Below are positions 12,060 through 24,288 of a DNA stretch of 64,000 nucleotides, in pieces. The position numbers were made by a program, and so were the translations under genes. The DNA is from Silurus meridionalis (taxonomy: Eukaryota; Chordata; Actinopteri; Siluriformes; Siluridae): the NCBI RefSeq assembly GCF_014805685.1, contig NC_060884.1, forward strand, positions 11,690,856 through 11,754,855, written 5' to 3'. Each line of letters begins with the position of its first letter. Within the stretch, counting starts at the first letter, position 1. The notes below the pieces were generated by a model. It saw only the letters and a program-made list of their open reading frames with translations, had not been told where the DNA came from and did not search any database.

Positions 12060-12158
12060 CGCCTTGCAGTGGCCTGTGGTCTCGTCCATGGTGAATTCCC
12101 ACCTCGTGACCAGTGTTTCTGGAATACGCTCCACAGAAATAGTGACCAGAATAATTAA
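12060..12158 (+). repeat. Short LINE/SINE-tail-like repeat fragment
   Basis: TTGCAGTGGCCTGTGG, TGAATTCCCACCTCGTGACC and CCAGTGTTTCTGGAATACGC correspond to a repeat common in fish genomes (usually CAGGGTGTATTCCCACCTCG and so on). It is truncated at both ends. Confidence 0.5.
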
Positions 12159-15100
12159 TATCCGAGAATCACTTATATCAGAAAATTTGGGAATCACTTC
12201 ATCACGACCTGTCATTATCCACAGACGTGTAACTTGGGCCTATCTCATCCACGTAAACATTGCACACTCCCATTCCTTTGTGACTTTCAGGGTGCAGAAT
12301 CTTTAAAGTGTGGTTTGAACTGCTGCAGATGATTCTAAATCAAAGTAGAGAGCTGCATATTAAAATATAACCTTTTAAAAAAAAAATACTAACAAGCATG
12401 GTTACTTGGTAGGGCTTCTCAGCTAGGCCAACTGTCAATCATTATTTGATCAAAGAAAAAAAAACAGAATGAACACTGTATAATAATTCTCATGCAAGTC
12501 AAGTCACTGTTGAGAACACTTAGAGATAAATAGGAAAGCACAGAATGCTTTGCACTGCCGAATGATCCACTAGCATAAATTGCCTTCACTAAATGTTTGA
12601 CCCTTGACCAGTGCATGGACCTATTTGCAAAGATCAGGCGTTTCATGTTGGTTTATGACTTTGCAGTGAATCTAGAAAACTAGAAACTAGCAACAGAATG
12701 CCATGAAATCAAGTATGTTTTGTTTTTACATGTGCCTCTAAGGAAAGACACTGAAAATTACTTCTTACAGTGAATCCTTGGCAAATAAAATAATATATGT
12801 ATGCAATCAATAGATATTTAAAGGATTGGACAATCTAGATTTGAATCAAAGTATTTGTTCTCTCTTGCACACAAGGTATTGGTGTTATGTTTGATAATGA
12901 TAGAAAGCTGCCTCTAGAAGTGACAATGATTATTTTGCAGAATGAATTGTTTGAACATATAAACCGCTTGGGTTCAATATCTATTTTATTTTAGAACACT
13001 TTAAGAATTGGCTGTCCACTTTCATGTAGCTGTCAAGTGGCTTTAAGGGTTCTTCAGTTGTCTCTCTGAGGGAACTCTTAAAAGTGCTATGTAGTATTTT
13101 CTGGCTGCAAAGAGGTTCCAACTAGAGATGCTTTTGGAATTTAAGAACACTTAAATAAATCTTAAAGAACCAGGATGGTGGTCTTTAAATGCACCTTAGG
13201 GAAAACACACTTACACAGAATTTCCTGGCTATGATTGTAGTGCCAAGGGCAACCAGCCAGTGTCAAATGCCAAGGTTGTCATCCAAGGCTTGTAAACACC
13301 ATGCTACAACACTGGGCAACATAAATCCCCAGCAAACACTCATGGAATTTGGTTTTAAAAGAAACAAAAAGGTGTCCATGCCAAGACAAAGCAAGTTATA
13401 TTGCTTTGTCATGGACATTGAATGGTCTTTCAGCACTGCAACAATGCTTTGCAAAACTTTTTTTTTTTGTTAAATTTATTGCCTTGTCTTTGGTTAGTGT
13501 CAAAGTGTAGGAGATGTACAGCTTTTCTTTGAGTACACCAGGAAAGACAGGATTCAAATGGTAATTTCAGAGTTCACGCACAGGCTATAATGAATTGCGG
13601 TAGAAACTTTCCTTTAAATTCCTTTGCTTTTGTCATTTCACACTACTAATAACTGCTCTTGTTTTTGTGTAATGTTTAAAGCCAGTTGTTTGAACCAAAA
13701 GTGTAAGGCAAGTAAAAAAATAATAATTATAAAACCCTTGCTTCAAGCCTGAGCATAATGTATTTATGCACACATTATGTAAATGTTTGTTGAAAAGCAT
13801 GGCAAGTTGTTCTTGTCTTAAGTCTGTTAGAAAAGCCAGAACAATGAACTTTTTTTTACTGCACACCATATTTCAACTGATTGAAATACTCTCTATAATT
13901 ATTTATGATTTTCTTAGACAAAGAATCTGGACATGTTCCAAAAGGAATAAATATGTTTAATAATTCAAATGTCAGCTTACTTTTATAATTTACATTAAGC
14001 AGAGATATTTCATTTTTAAAGAAAATTTTTTTTCCTTTAGGTAAAAAAAAAAAAAAAGGATAATGATAGATCATGTATTGTCCCCAAACACCTGAGAAGT
14101 ATTTAAATATTTTAAGGCAAGGTATAATATGAAATGTAGCATCACCTCACTTTGGCATGAATTTTCTGTCTGAAAGTTCCTGGAAGTTGGTATAGAGATG
14201 TGTGCGGTTTATAGACTTATGTCTTGAACGGCTTCATTGAAGAGTTTGTGACAAAACTAACACGCAAATGCTAACCTGGCAGCTATCAGCAGTATTCTGG
14301 GTGATGTCCTTACAGATTTCTTTGGATTTAAGAATTCTCTTAGTCTGGGAGACACAGCTCAGCAATTTCAACCTTGCAAGATCAGATCTCATTTCTAACC
14401 AGTTTAATCTCCAAGGGAAAAAAAAATGAGCCAAGCTGGAAACATCCTAGCTTTTAATGGTCTTCGCAACCATTGGTCAAAAAAATGAGCAAGACTCTTT
14501 TCATTTCATTATTTGTTTAATATTACATTATTGCTTTGTTTGTTTTGGCTGCAGTGACCTGTTTGGGAGGTGGGGGCCTGGAAACAGGGAAATTCACTTA
14601 TTTAGTATATTTATACACAAAGGTCATAATATTTATTCTAAAGATATTTAAAAAAAATTGTTTGATTGACGCATCTGGGTTTACAAACTTAAATATGAAT
14701 CTTTATTTGGTGATGTTCCACATCTAATACAGCACAAGGGACTGATAACAAGCTACACAGAGCAGTGGGCAATCTATAATATAGTATGTGCTGCATTCTA
14801 ATTTCCAAAAAAGTGATTTCTTGTTTAGGCAATTAACATTTTCATAATTAGCCCGTATTTGCCTAGCAGTGTAATAACTAAAAATTTTAGTTGCTAATAG
14901 AATTGTAATTAAGTAAGGGGAATCAACACACCAACATCCTGGATGCAGATATAATTAGCTTAAGCAAACAAATGTTATATAATTCAGAAATATGTGCAAA
15001 AATCCCAAATTATCTTGTAACCCTTTTTTGGGATGTGAGTTTTACAGAAATCGACCCATGTGCATCAATAATACATTTATTGAGCATTAAATGTCCTTAT

Positions 15101-17865
15101 GCCTCTCTTGGGAAATGATACAATGCTGAAATGCATGGCATGATGCTTGACATTAGGTTTTAAGAACAAGCTTAAAAGCCAACCCTGGTCCTAAATCTAG
15201 CCAGAAACCTTCCACAGACTGTATTAATAGATCATGATTTGGCTTTTACCTGTCAAAGCTATTACTGCATTACATTCACTATTATGATATAGATGTCATT
15301 TCATATAGCTGTAATGGAGAAATTTGTATCATGGTCAGTATGTAATGCAATAATATCATATTAAGTGAGTTTCTCATTGGAGACACAAAGCTAAATGGTT
15401 CTGCAACACAGCAAATATCAAGTTGGAACTATTACAAAGCTGCAATTTAAGTCTAGCCCATATGTGTTGAAGCTGAATTATTTAATTTGTTAAACATCAG
15501 TTCGGTGTCGGGAATAGTTTAAGCTTTTAACAATTATTAGGTCAAACCTTCTGTTAAACTGGCCAACTTAGTAGGAAAATATAATACTGATTTGCATCAT
15601 AGAAAATATGCACAGGAACAATCTTAAATAAATAAATAAATAAATAAAGCATGCAGATTTGTTGAGGTGTAGAAACCATTGTCCACATTGACTTTTTATC
15701 AGTCTTCCATTCATACTTTTTACTGCCAGTGGCAAAGAGCATCAAGCCTTCGATAAAATAGCTGCTAAAAGCTTCGTCACCAAAGCAGGTCCATCGCTGC
15801 TATTAAAGTGAAAGGCTTGGGGACATCTATAAAGACAGTAGCCTTCAAAAGAGTCAATTAAAGCACTTCATTAGACTGAAATACTTCAGTGGAAGCCACA
15901 TTCTCTCAACCCTAATAAGAAGCGACTCAGTTTATGTGTATTTGGACTGCGCAAAAAAAATTCTAGGGATAGCAATTTGATTTGATAATTACATTTCCGA
16001 TGCAGTTCATAATCCTATGCACTTTTGTAAACTATTAAAAATATGAGGCTGAAATTACTAATGTATACCTGTATGTTTATTTCTACAGTTTGTCTCTGAT
16101 AAAAATAGTTTGAAGGCATACCATTGCATTTCTTAATGTTATTATTAGCTTCCATTAGCTAATGGTATTGAATGCATAATGCTAGCTTCTTGGCCACCCA
16201 GTTATAAAAAAAATCCAGCAATGCCACTGTAGATAATTCCATTTAAAATAATTGAAGTGTGAATGCAAAAGGAAGCTTATTTGCATTTCATTCTTCATTC
16301 CACTGAAACTTTAACCTTTATTCATCTGGAGTAAATTCAAGAACACCAACACGCACATGTAGCTGTTCTCTCTAGGAATTGCATATCAAGTGCCTTGCAC
16401 TGCACATTCTCTGATGGTTTGCTGAAAAGTGTTGGGGGAAAAAAGGTAAGATAAGTTATAGTATGTGCTTATAAAAATTCAGGACCAATGTTGATATATT
16501 TATGTATTTCAATTAATAAGGAATCATTTTTCTTTTACAGAGAGTGTAAATTCCCATTATCTTTGTTTTTTTAAATTTGTAATTGATGCATTTTGCTGCT
16601 GGATAAATCGTGAAAAGGATACAATGTAATTTACAGGAAAATGTCCCAAACCGATAACTAGGGCACTGCAAGCAGTTTGATGGAAATTCTAATTTTCAAA
16701 CTCCTGTGTGCCCAACCGGAGTCAAGGAAAACAGACTTGGCAGACCGCGTTCAATATGTTCCATCACCTGTTTCTGTACAGATGGTGATACACAGGTGTT
16801 GGCTAAATATGTAATATAAAGGCTGTAATTTTCACATCAACATCTCTAATCAGGTTTCTCCTTGTCACCTTAGAACAGCATAAAAACTAATTAGGTAGCA
16901 TTTTCACTCATATTGATATTATTACAGAAACGGTCGTGCTCTAAAAGGAAGAATTTGTGGTCTTTGGTGGGTTTTTTTTTGTTTGCCAAATCTTGGTCAA
17001 GGTCCGTCTGGCAGGTTGGTGAGAGCTTGAACAGCATGTACCCGAGAACTGCATGTATAAATCTCACCCCCGCAATAGCCTGGCATCTCAGTACCTGAAG
17101 ATATCTGTCTAACTGAGGGAACAGAGATGTTTTCACACAGGATCTCACATTTGTTAAAGTCATCAGGAACTGTGAAGATTTTAATGAACTCAGTGCAACA
17201 ACCATCACTTGGTATATAATAGCCTTTATTTGTACATTAACACTACTCTCATATTTATATATAGAACTACCTAGCAAATTAGTTTCTATACATACACATT
17301 TCGATTTAAATTCATTATACTCTTTTTTAAATGGATAAATGAGCATTCTCGATGTATAAAACAAGGTTTCAGTAACACTTGCTGTGTGCCAGCTACTGTA
17401 TGTGTAGAACATCTGACAACTACTTCTGCCAGAGAATTCAACCTGACACAACCACTTCATCCTGAGTTCTCACATTGAAGCTGGAGGCTGACCAAAAATG
17501 CTAATGGAGTTAACAGTGAATAAAAATTAGCATGTGGTTGTGTTACATAGCACTAGCTGCTTAGATTTGGGCATTTTATGTCCCTGTCATCTCATTTTGG
17601 CTGTTTAATTAGCTTCTTACTGTTATCTATGCCTTCTATTGTGATTTATCCACCAGGTGCAAAAGTATATATCCATGCTGATCAGTGTTGCTATTAAAAC
17701 TAGCAAAAACATGCTAGTCCACGTAGCTGTGGAATGCACCTAAACCACAATTTAACACGGTTTTGCCACCCTTTGAGAGCAATGATACTAATGTGGACGA
17801 CAAACAACCTAACCGTGTGACTCGTGTGAAAACAAAATGCTCTGCCCCATATAAGTTTATTTATA
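12159..17865. other. Long gene-free stretch
   Basis: No exon-like frame, RNA gene or transposon that I recognise. Many TAATTA/ATTAG homeodomain-type words occur near 14830-14960 and 16120-16300. A short (AAAT)n run lies at 15626-15648. A 189-codon minus-strand open frame at 16891-17460 lacks any recognisable domain, and its composition is that of the surrounding DNA, so I do not call it. Confidence 0.5.
16120..16340. promoter_or_regulatory. Candidate regulatory block with homeodomain palindrome and octamer
   Basis: CCATTAGCTAATGG at 16152-16165 is a perfect 14-bp palindrome of two ATTAG-type homeodomain sites. ATTTGCAT, the POU octamer, lies at 16279-16286. The block is repeat-free. The regulatory role is inference. 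Confidence 0.25.
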
Positions 17866-17869
17866 TATA

Positions 17870-17992
<123 letters not shown>

Positions 17993-18129
17993 CTGAAATT
18001 GATTGAAATCTTAGGTGCATGTCCACTGTAAGAGACAGAATCCAAAAAAAAAATCCAGAAATCACAATGTATGATTTTTTAACTATTTATTTGTATGATA
18101 CAGCTGCAAATAAGTATTTGAACACCTGA

Positions 18130-19164
18130 GAAAGTCAATGTTAATATTTGGTACAGTAGCCTTTGTTTGCAATTACAGAGGTCAAAGCGTTTCCTGTAGT
18201 TTTTCACCAGGTTTGCACACACTGCAGAAGGCATTTTGGCCCACTCCTCCACACAGATCTTCTCTAGATCAGTCAGGTTTCTGGCCTGTCACTGAGAAAC
18301 ACAGAGTTTGAGCTCCCTCCAAAGATTCTCTATTGGGTTTAGGTCTGGAGACTGGCTAGGCCACGCCAGAACCTTGATATGCTTCTTACAGAGCCACTCC
18401 TTGGTTATCCTGGCTGTGTGCTTGGTCATTGTCATGTTGGAAGACCCAGCCTCGACCCATCTCCAATGCTCTAACTGAGGAAAGGAGGTTGTTCCCCAAA
18501 ATCTCGCAATACATGGCCCCGGTCATCCTCTCCTTAATACAGTGCAGTCGCCCTGTCCCATGTGCAGAAAAACACCCCCAAAGCCTGATGCTACCACCCC
18601 CATGCTTCACAGTAGGGATGGTGTTCTTGGGATGGTGCTCATCATTCTTCTTCCTCCAAACACGTTTAGTGGAATTATGACCTAAAAGTTCTATTTTGGT
18701 CTCATCTGACCACATGACTTTCTCCCATGACTCCTCTGGATCATCCAAATGGTCATTGACAAACTTAAGACGTGCCTGGACATGTACTGGTTTAAGCAGG
18801 GGGACCTTCCGTGCCATGCATGATTTCAAACCTCATGACGTCTTAGTGTATTACCAACAGTAACCTTGGAAACGGTGGTCCCAGCTCTATTCAGGTCATT
18901 GACCAGCTCCTCCCGTGTAGTTCTGGGCTGATTTTTCACCTTCCTTAGGATCATTGAGACCCCACGAGGTGAGATCTTGCATGGAGCCCCAGTCCGAGGG
19001 AGATTGACAGTCATGTTTAGCTTCTTCTATTTTCTAATGATTGCTCCAACAGTGGACCTTTTTTCACCAAGCTGCTTGGCAATTTCCCTGTAGCCCTTTC
19101 CAGCCTTGTGGAGGTGTACAATTTTGTCTCTAGTGTCTTTGGACAGCTCTTTGGTCTTGGCCAT
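18130..19164 (-). pseudogene. Tc1 transposase pseudogene
   Basis: The start codon at 19164 opens [20 protein letters not shown], then [20 protein letters not shown], a stop, [20 protein letters not shown], and after another frameshift the catalytic core. The core shows [13 protein letters not shown] (first Asp), [20 protein letters not shown] and VFQHDND (second Asp). A one-base loss just after HDND shifts the frame into a stop. The third acidic residue region survives only in another frame, near 18300-18350. It is a dead copy of the standard ~340-residue DDE transposase. Confidence 0.9.
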
Positions 19165-19345
19165 GTTAGTAGTTGGATTCTTACTGATTGTATGGGGTGG
19201 ACAGGTGTCTTTATGCAGCTAACGACCTCAAACAGGTGCATCTAATTTAGGATAATAAATGTAGTGGAGGTGGACATTTTAAAGGCAGACTAACAGGTCT
19301 TTGATGGTCAGAATTCTAGCTGATAGACAGGTGTTCAAATACTTA

Positions 19346-20283
19346 CAGTGGAACCCGGTTATGTCGATGTCCTAGGGGTTGCCAAAAAGCATCGAGATAA
19401 CCGATGATCGAGATAAACGAAAATCAAAATGGCGGCAATATATTAACGTGCTTGAAATTTCTTTATGTACATGATGTGTGTTAATAAATGAGAATGTGCA
19501 TGCACGTGTTTTTGAAGGGGTTTTTTACACAACAGCGTTGCCGCGATTTGTTTGATGAAGGCATGCTATAAAAATACATAGAGTACATGTTTATCTGTCA
19601 GGATTTCACCTGCCACGCCCCCTTCGGTGCCCCCTTTGGCGTGTCAGGTGCTTTCTCGGCCGCTTTCTCTGAAGCTCCCGGCTTCAATCGCGCACATATG
19701 GTGCTCGTTTAGCATCATCACCAGCTTCTATTTAAACTTCCACACTCTCACTGTCCGTTATTGTTGGTATATGTTGGTTCACGGCGGTCGTTGTTATCGT
19801 GCATGCGTATCCCGGTACGTGGCTTCCCACCGGCACTCTCTCAATGGCTGCTCTTTTCTTCCCAAAGCGCACAGCGGATTCCCCCCGATCCTGCCGGTGT
19901 TCATTCTATGCTTTTGCTGCTCATCCCACGTTCCGCGCCGCCAAGCGCAGCTTTCGCCTCCCGTTCATCGCATAACATTTAACAACAAAAGGCATATGTG
20001 CACTAACTAACAGCAGAGATTCACCAGTATACAATACAACACCTATAGCATCTGTAAGCCTTGATTTTTCCGACACTTTCGCAAGTTCTTCTGCGGCTGC
20101 ACCGAGATAACTGACGTTAAATGGCAAAATTTTCCCCCCTTGTGCTCGAGATATCAGGGTTCGGCGACATAAAAAAGGTGACATAACCGATAAAAAATGC
20201 TTAGACAAAGCGAGAATTTGGCGGTTCCACTTCAAAAACGTCGACTTAATAGGGTTGTCGAGTTAACCGAGGTCGAGATAAGT
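19346..20283. mobile_element. pogo/Tigger-like non-autonomous element nested in Tc1
   Basis: The left end CAGTGGAACCCGGTTATGTC follows TA. The right end, read in reverse, gives TTATCTCGACCTCGGTTAAC, an imperfect inverted copy lacking the outermost ~14 bases. Subterminal motifs (ATAACCGAT, TCGAGATAA) occur at both sides. The CAGTGGAACC start with TA target suggests the pogo/Tigger group. No transposase frame is visible. Confidence 0.6.
19596..19980 (+). mobile_element. Possible solo LTR or other GC-rich insertion inside the pogo-like element
   Basis: A sharply GC-rich block starts TGTCAGGATTTCACCTGCC and contains a TATTTAA box near 19729. It interrupts the AT-rich nested element. I could not fix a 5-bp target duplication or the right boundary, so the LTR identity is tentative. 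Confidence 0.3.
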
Positions 20284-20451
20284 AAAAAGTTTAAATAGTT
20301 TAAATAGTTTAAAAATCATATATTGTGATTTCTGGATTTTTTTTTTTAGATTATGTCTCTCACAGTGGACATGCACCTTCGATGACAATTTCAGACCCCT
20401 CCATGATTTCTAAGTGGCAGGGTGTTCAAATCCTTATTTTCCTCACTGTAT

Positions 20452-21087
20452 ATAGATGTGGTCATGTATTAGAACATGTGACAGTTTTTTGTTGCCAAAG
20501 TGTGCTTCGTTCACTCAGTTTATAAATGTGTCTTTGGATTTTTAAATTGTATGCAAAGTATTTGCTCTTTCGATGTATTTGTACAATTTGTACTTGTGTT
20601 TTGTTCCTAGTTCTTAATTTTTATCTTATAGCCTTGTCTGGTGTTATTAGTAGATCGGCTGACACTGATCCCTCTTTACTACAGGATTTGCTTCACATTT
20701 TGGAATTCTCTGCCATGATACGCAGTGACTTTCATTGATCAGGGTTTTATTTCAGGTTGTCTGTCACACACACACACACGCTCTGAAATGTGAAGTTATT
20801 CGGCTGTAAATGTTTGCGATTTTATGCATTTGCTCAGTCAGCTCCTGCTTTCAATTAAAATAGAGATACAGTATGAAGGTGTAATGTGGTAGTGCAGTAG
20901 GCATTGTGAACATTGCCAATATAACAGCACACTTGAGTTGAATTAAAGTGGTAGTGCAGTGCAAACATTAGCAAAGTGAACACTGTCACCAGTATGACAG
21001 CAGGAGAGCGAATGACATTAAAGTGGCAGTGAATATATTAGTAAATAATGGATGATGAGCTGATCCTAAACCTGGCTCAGAGCAATG
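20452..21087. other. Intergenic, degenerate repeat-like sequence
   Basis: Bases 20880-21050 contain loosely repeated GTAGTGCAGT...AACATTAGCAAAGTGAACA-like segments, probably a degenerate tandem array. A short (CA)n lies at about 20766-20779. No gene is seen. Confidence 0.4.
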
Positions 21088-21089
21088 TA

Positions 21090-21570
21090 CACTATATTGC
21101 CAAAAAAATTGGGTCACCTGGTCATAAGCATGATATGTGATTTTTGAGCATTGCATTTAAAATTTAGTCCCAATTTGCTCTTATAATTCTTGTTCCACAG
21201 GAGTGTGCATATGGATATTTGTGTTCATCAGCCACAAGGGTATTATGAAAGGTAGGTACTGATGTAGGTGACGAGGTCTGGGGTGTAGGCAGCTTTCCAA
21301 TTCATCCCAAAGGTGTTCAGTAGGGATGAGATCAGAGCTTTATAGCAGGCCACTCAAGATCAAGAGGACTCCAAAGCATGTAAAGCATATCTTCAAGGAG
21401 CTCACATTGTGCACAGGGGCATTGTGTTTCCAAGTTCAAGTGAATGCAAAATTGTACTATAGCACATCTAAAGACACAATTGAGTGCCTCCAGCTTTGTG
21501 GTAACAGTTTGTAAAAGAACCACATATAGCAGAAGAGGTCCAGTGACTCAGTACATTTGGCAATATAGTG
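21090..21570 (-). mobile_element. Tc1-like deletion derivative with both ends
   Basis: The ends CACTATATTGCCAAAA and TTTGGCAATATAGTG are inverted repeats of about 16 bp, flanked by TA at 21088-21089 and 21571-21572. Inside are scraps of transposase sequence (AGGTGTTCAGTAGGGATGAG, TTGTGCACAGGGGCATTGTG, TTTGTGGTAACAGTTTG). It belongs to the family of 4622-5080. Confidence 0.75.
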
Positions 21571-21572
21571 TA

Positions 21573-23089
21573 CTTCTGAAATAAAGCATAGATTATAATC
21601 TCGATCCCAACATTTAGTTAATGCTATTTTAATGACAAAATCTTAATCATCATGAAGTCTTTTATTTAAGATTTAAGATGATGTTGCCAGGAGTTTTACA
21701 GGACTGATACTAAACTGTGACTTTTCATCAAACTCAATTTAAAGTTCATCTAAGTGTTCTACAAAGTTTGACTTTGCCAACCATTTTTTATATACATTCC
21801 GAGCTGCGAAAGTTGAATCCATTGGCTCCATTGGACACGCAGCCTCTGGGAGATGAGCCCTCATCTTGTTTTTATGCTGGGTTGAGGGATAATAGGAAAA
21901 GGGATGAAGGAGGGGAAGAGGAGGAGCACAACTGTATCTTCAGCCCAGGGCACTCAGACAAGCTTCTATGTCCTGGTTGAAGAGTAATCCACTTAAGAGC
22001 GACTGGGAAACTAAACACTCCCCTCTATTGGATGATACAGAGATTTCGTATGGTTGGAGAATGACCCCCTTCATCATGTATTGAAGTGTGGACTTGCAGA
22101 ACAAAAAAAAGTAGAGCACTCGCATAAAACTTTAAATCCTTTTGAAGTACAAAAGACATTAATGTGAAGGGCATGGAGTGACATTTTTATGTTTTAGAGT
22201 GTATTAGACATCAGTTGAGAAAGAAGAATTCTGAATACTGAACTTGTGAAATGTTAAAAATGCATTTGGGTACAAAATATTTGTCATTTTTTAAGCATGT
22301 ACCATAGATTCAAAATACTGTATATACATGCAATGTATACATGCCAAACAACAATAACCATTTTGACTAATATATCCACTGATCGATTGCAGATTATTAC
22401 ACCACAGCAAGTGGCTTATTAAGATTTTTTTTTCATTAGCATAAAGATGAAACAAGCTCAGGATTACTTAACATCAATTATTATAGTATATAAAATGGTA
22501 AATATTTTAACTACATGTGGGTTTGCCCATACAAAGACTAGACATGAATTAAAAACAAAGTAATAGTATTACCTTTGGTTGATGGAAAAGGGAGTTGTTG
22601 TAATCAGCTAACTAATTGAGCCATTATAGTGGTCTTGATTTCACTTTTACAAAATAAAATCAAAGCAAGTAATGAAATAATAGGCCTTAACTGCATATCT
22701 GTAACTGGCAAGAACACAAATAATTGCTATAATGCACACACACTTTCTTGACAATCTTTAACCTCGTCCACCAAGACACTATCTGAGCCTGATTTCATCC
22801 TTTTATCTATAAATGTGCAGTTACTGAAACGTAATATCAACCTTAAGACATGGCCCAAATTCAGAGGCCTTGTAATTAAAACTAAAGTACATTTAAAGTG
22901 CAGTTAGTTATGCACTGGAACCCATTTTGGTCCTTTCCAAAGGGCAGTTAAAGGACAGTTGAAAATCAAATGTCGTGTAAAGAATCAAATTAGTGCTTGT
23001 CAATCCCATTCACTGCTGTTAAGGACAATCACTGACCTAATCATTCCATTTTTAAGCTTTTATTAAAAACGAACAAGGATAGCACAGAA
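21573..23089. other. Intergenic, nothing recognised
   Basis: AT-rich DNA without exon-like frames, RNA genes or nameable repeats. Confidence 0.5.
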
Positions 23090-24288
23090 GATTGGCTTCC
23101 AATTAAATCTAGGAAAGTCAAGATGGGCAGAGGATCACCAATTCCTCCAGTGCTGCGGCGAAAAATAGTGGAGCAAAATCAAAACGTTTCTCAGATAAAA
23201 ATTGTAAAGAGTTTGAAGTTATCATCATCTACAGTGCATAATATCATCCAAAGATTCAGAGAATCTGGAACAACCTCTTTGCGTAAGGGTCAAGGCCGGA
23301 AAACCATACTGTATGCTCGTGATCTTCGGGCCCTTAGACGGCTCTGCATCACATACAGGAATGCTACTGTAATGGAAATCACAACATGGGCTCAGGAATA
23401 CTTCCAGAAAGCATTGTCGGTAAACACAATCCAAAATCCAGCTAAAACTCTATAGGTCAAAAAAGAAGCCATATCTAAACATGATCCAGAAGCGCAGGTG
23501 TTTTCTCTGGGCCAAAGCTAATTTAAAATGGACTGTGGCAAAGTGGAAAACTGTTCTGTGGTCAGAAGAATAAACATTTTATGAAGTTTATTTTGGAAAA
23601 CTGGGACGCCATGTCATCCAGACTAAAGAGGATAAGGACAACCCTAGTTGTCATCAGCGCTCAGTTCAGAAGTCTGAGTGCATGTGGCATGGGCAGCTTA
23701 TACATCTGGAAAGGCACCATCAATGCTGAAAGGTATATCCAAGTTCTAGAACAATATATTCTCCCATCCAGATGTCATCTCTTTCAGGGAAGACCTTGCA
23801 TTTTCCAACATGACAATGCCAGACCACATACTGCATCAATTACAACATCATGGCTACGTAGAAGAAGGACCCGGGTACTGAAATTACCAGCCTGCAGTCC
23901 AGATCTTTCACCCATAGAAAACATTTGGCGCATTTGACAGTTCAGCAACTAGAAGCCTGTATTAGACAAGAATGGTACAACATTCCTTTTCCTAAACTTG
24001 AGCAACTTGTCTCCTCAGTCCCCAGACATTTGCAGACTGTTATAAAAAAAAAGAGGGGATGCTACACAGTGGTAAACATGGTCTTGTCCCAACTTTTTTG
24101 AGATGTGTTGATGCCATGAAATTTAAAATCAACTTGTTTTCCCTTAAAATTATACATTTTCTCAGTTTAAACATTTGATATGTCATCTATGTAGTATTCT
24201 AAATAAAATATTGAAATTTGAAACTTCCACATCATTGTATTCTGTTTTTATTCACAATTTGTACAGTGTCCCAACTTTTTTGGTTTGT
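23090..24288 (+). mobile_element. 5'-truncated Tc1-like transposon (family ending GTGTCCCAACTTTTTTGG)
   Basis: The right terminal sequence GTACAGTGTCCCAACTTTTTTGG ends near 24287. A second GTCCCAACTTTTTTGAG lies at about 24086. The left terminal repeat and leader are missing. The transposase fossil starts at 23123. A second, more decayed copy of this family is at 61750-62775. Confidence 0.85.
23123..24060 (+). pseudogene. Tc1-like transposase pseudogene
   Basis: MGRGSPIPPVLRRKIVEQNQ opens the helix-turn-helix part, with LSSSTVHNIIQRFRESGTTS following. A deletion and stops follow near 23440-23580. The frame resumes with LENWDAMSSRLKR, IFQHDNARPHTASITTSWLR and the catalytic-end motif SPDLSPIENIWRI, then a stop. 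The core has lost the WSDE region frame and the C-terminal tail is shifted, so it is inactive. Confidence 0.9.

Noticed and set aside
16891..17460. 189-codon minus-strand open frame
   Set aside because: No family resemblance, intergenic codon usage, no splice or promoter context. Treated as a chance frame pending transcript data.
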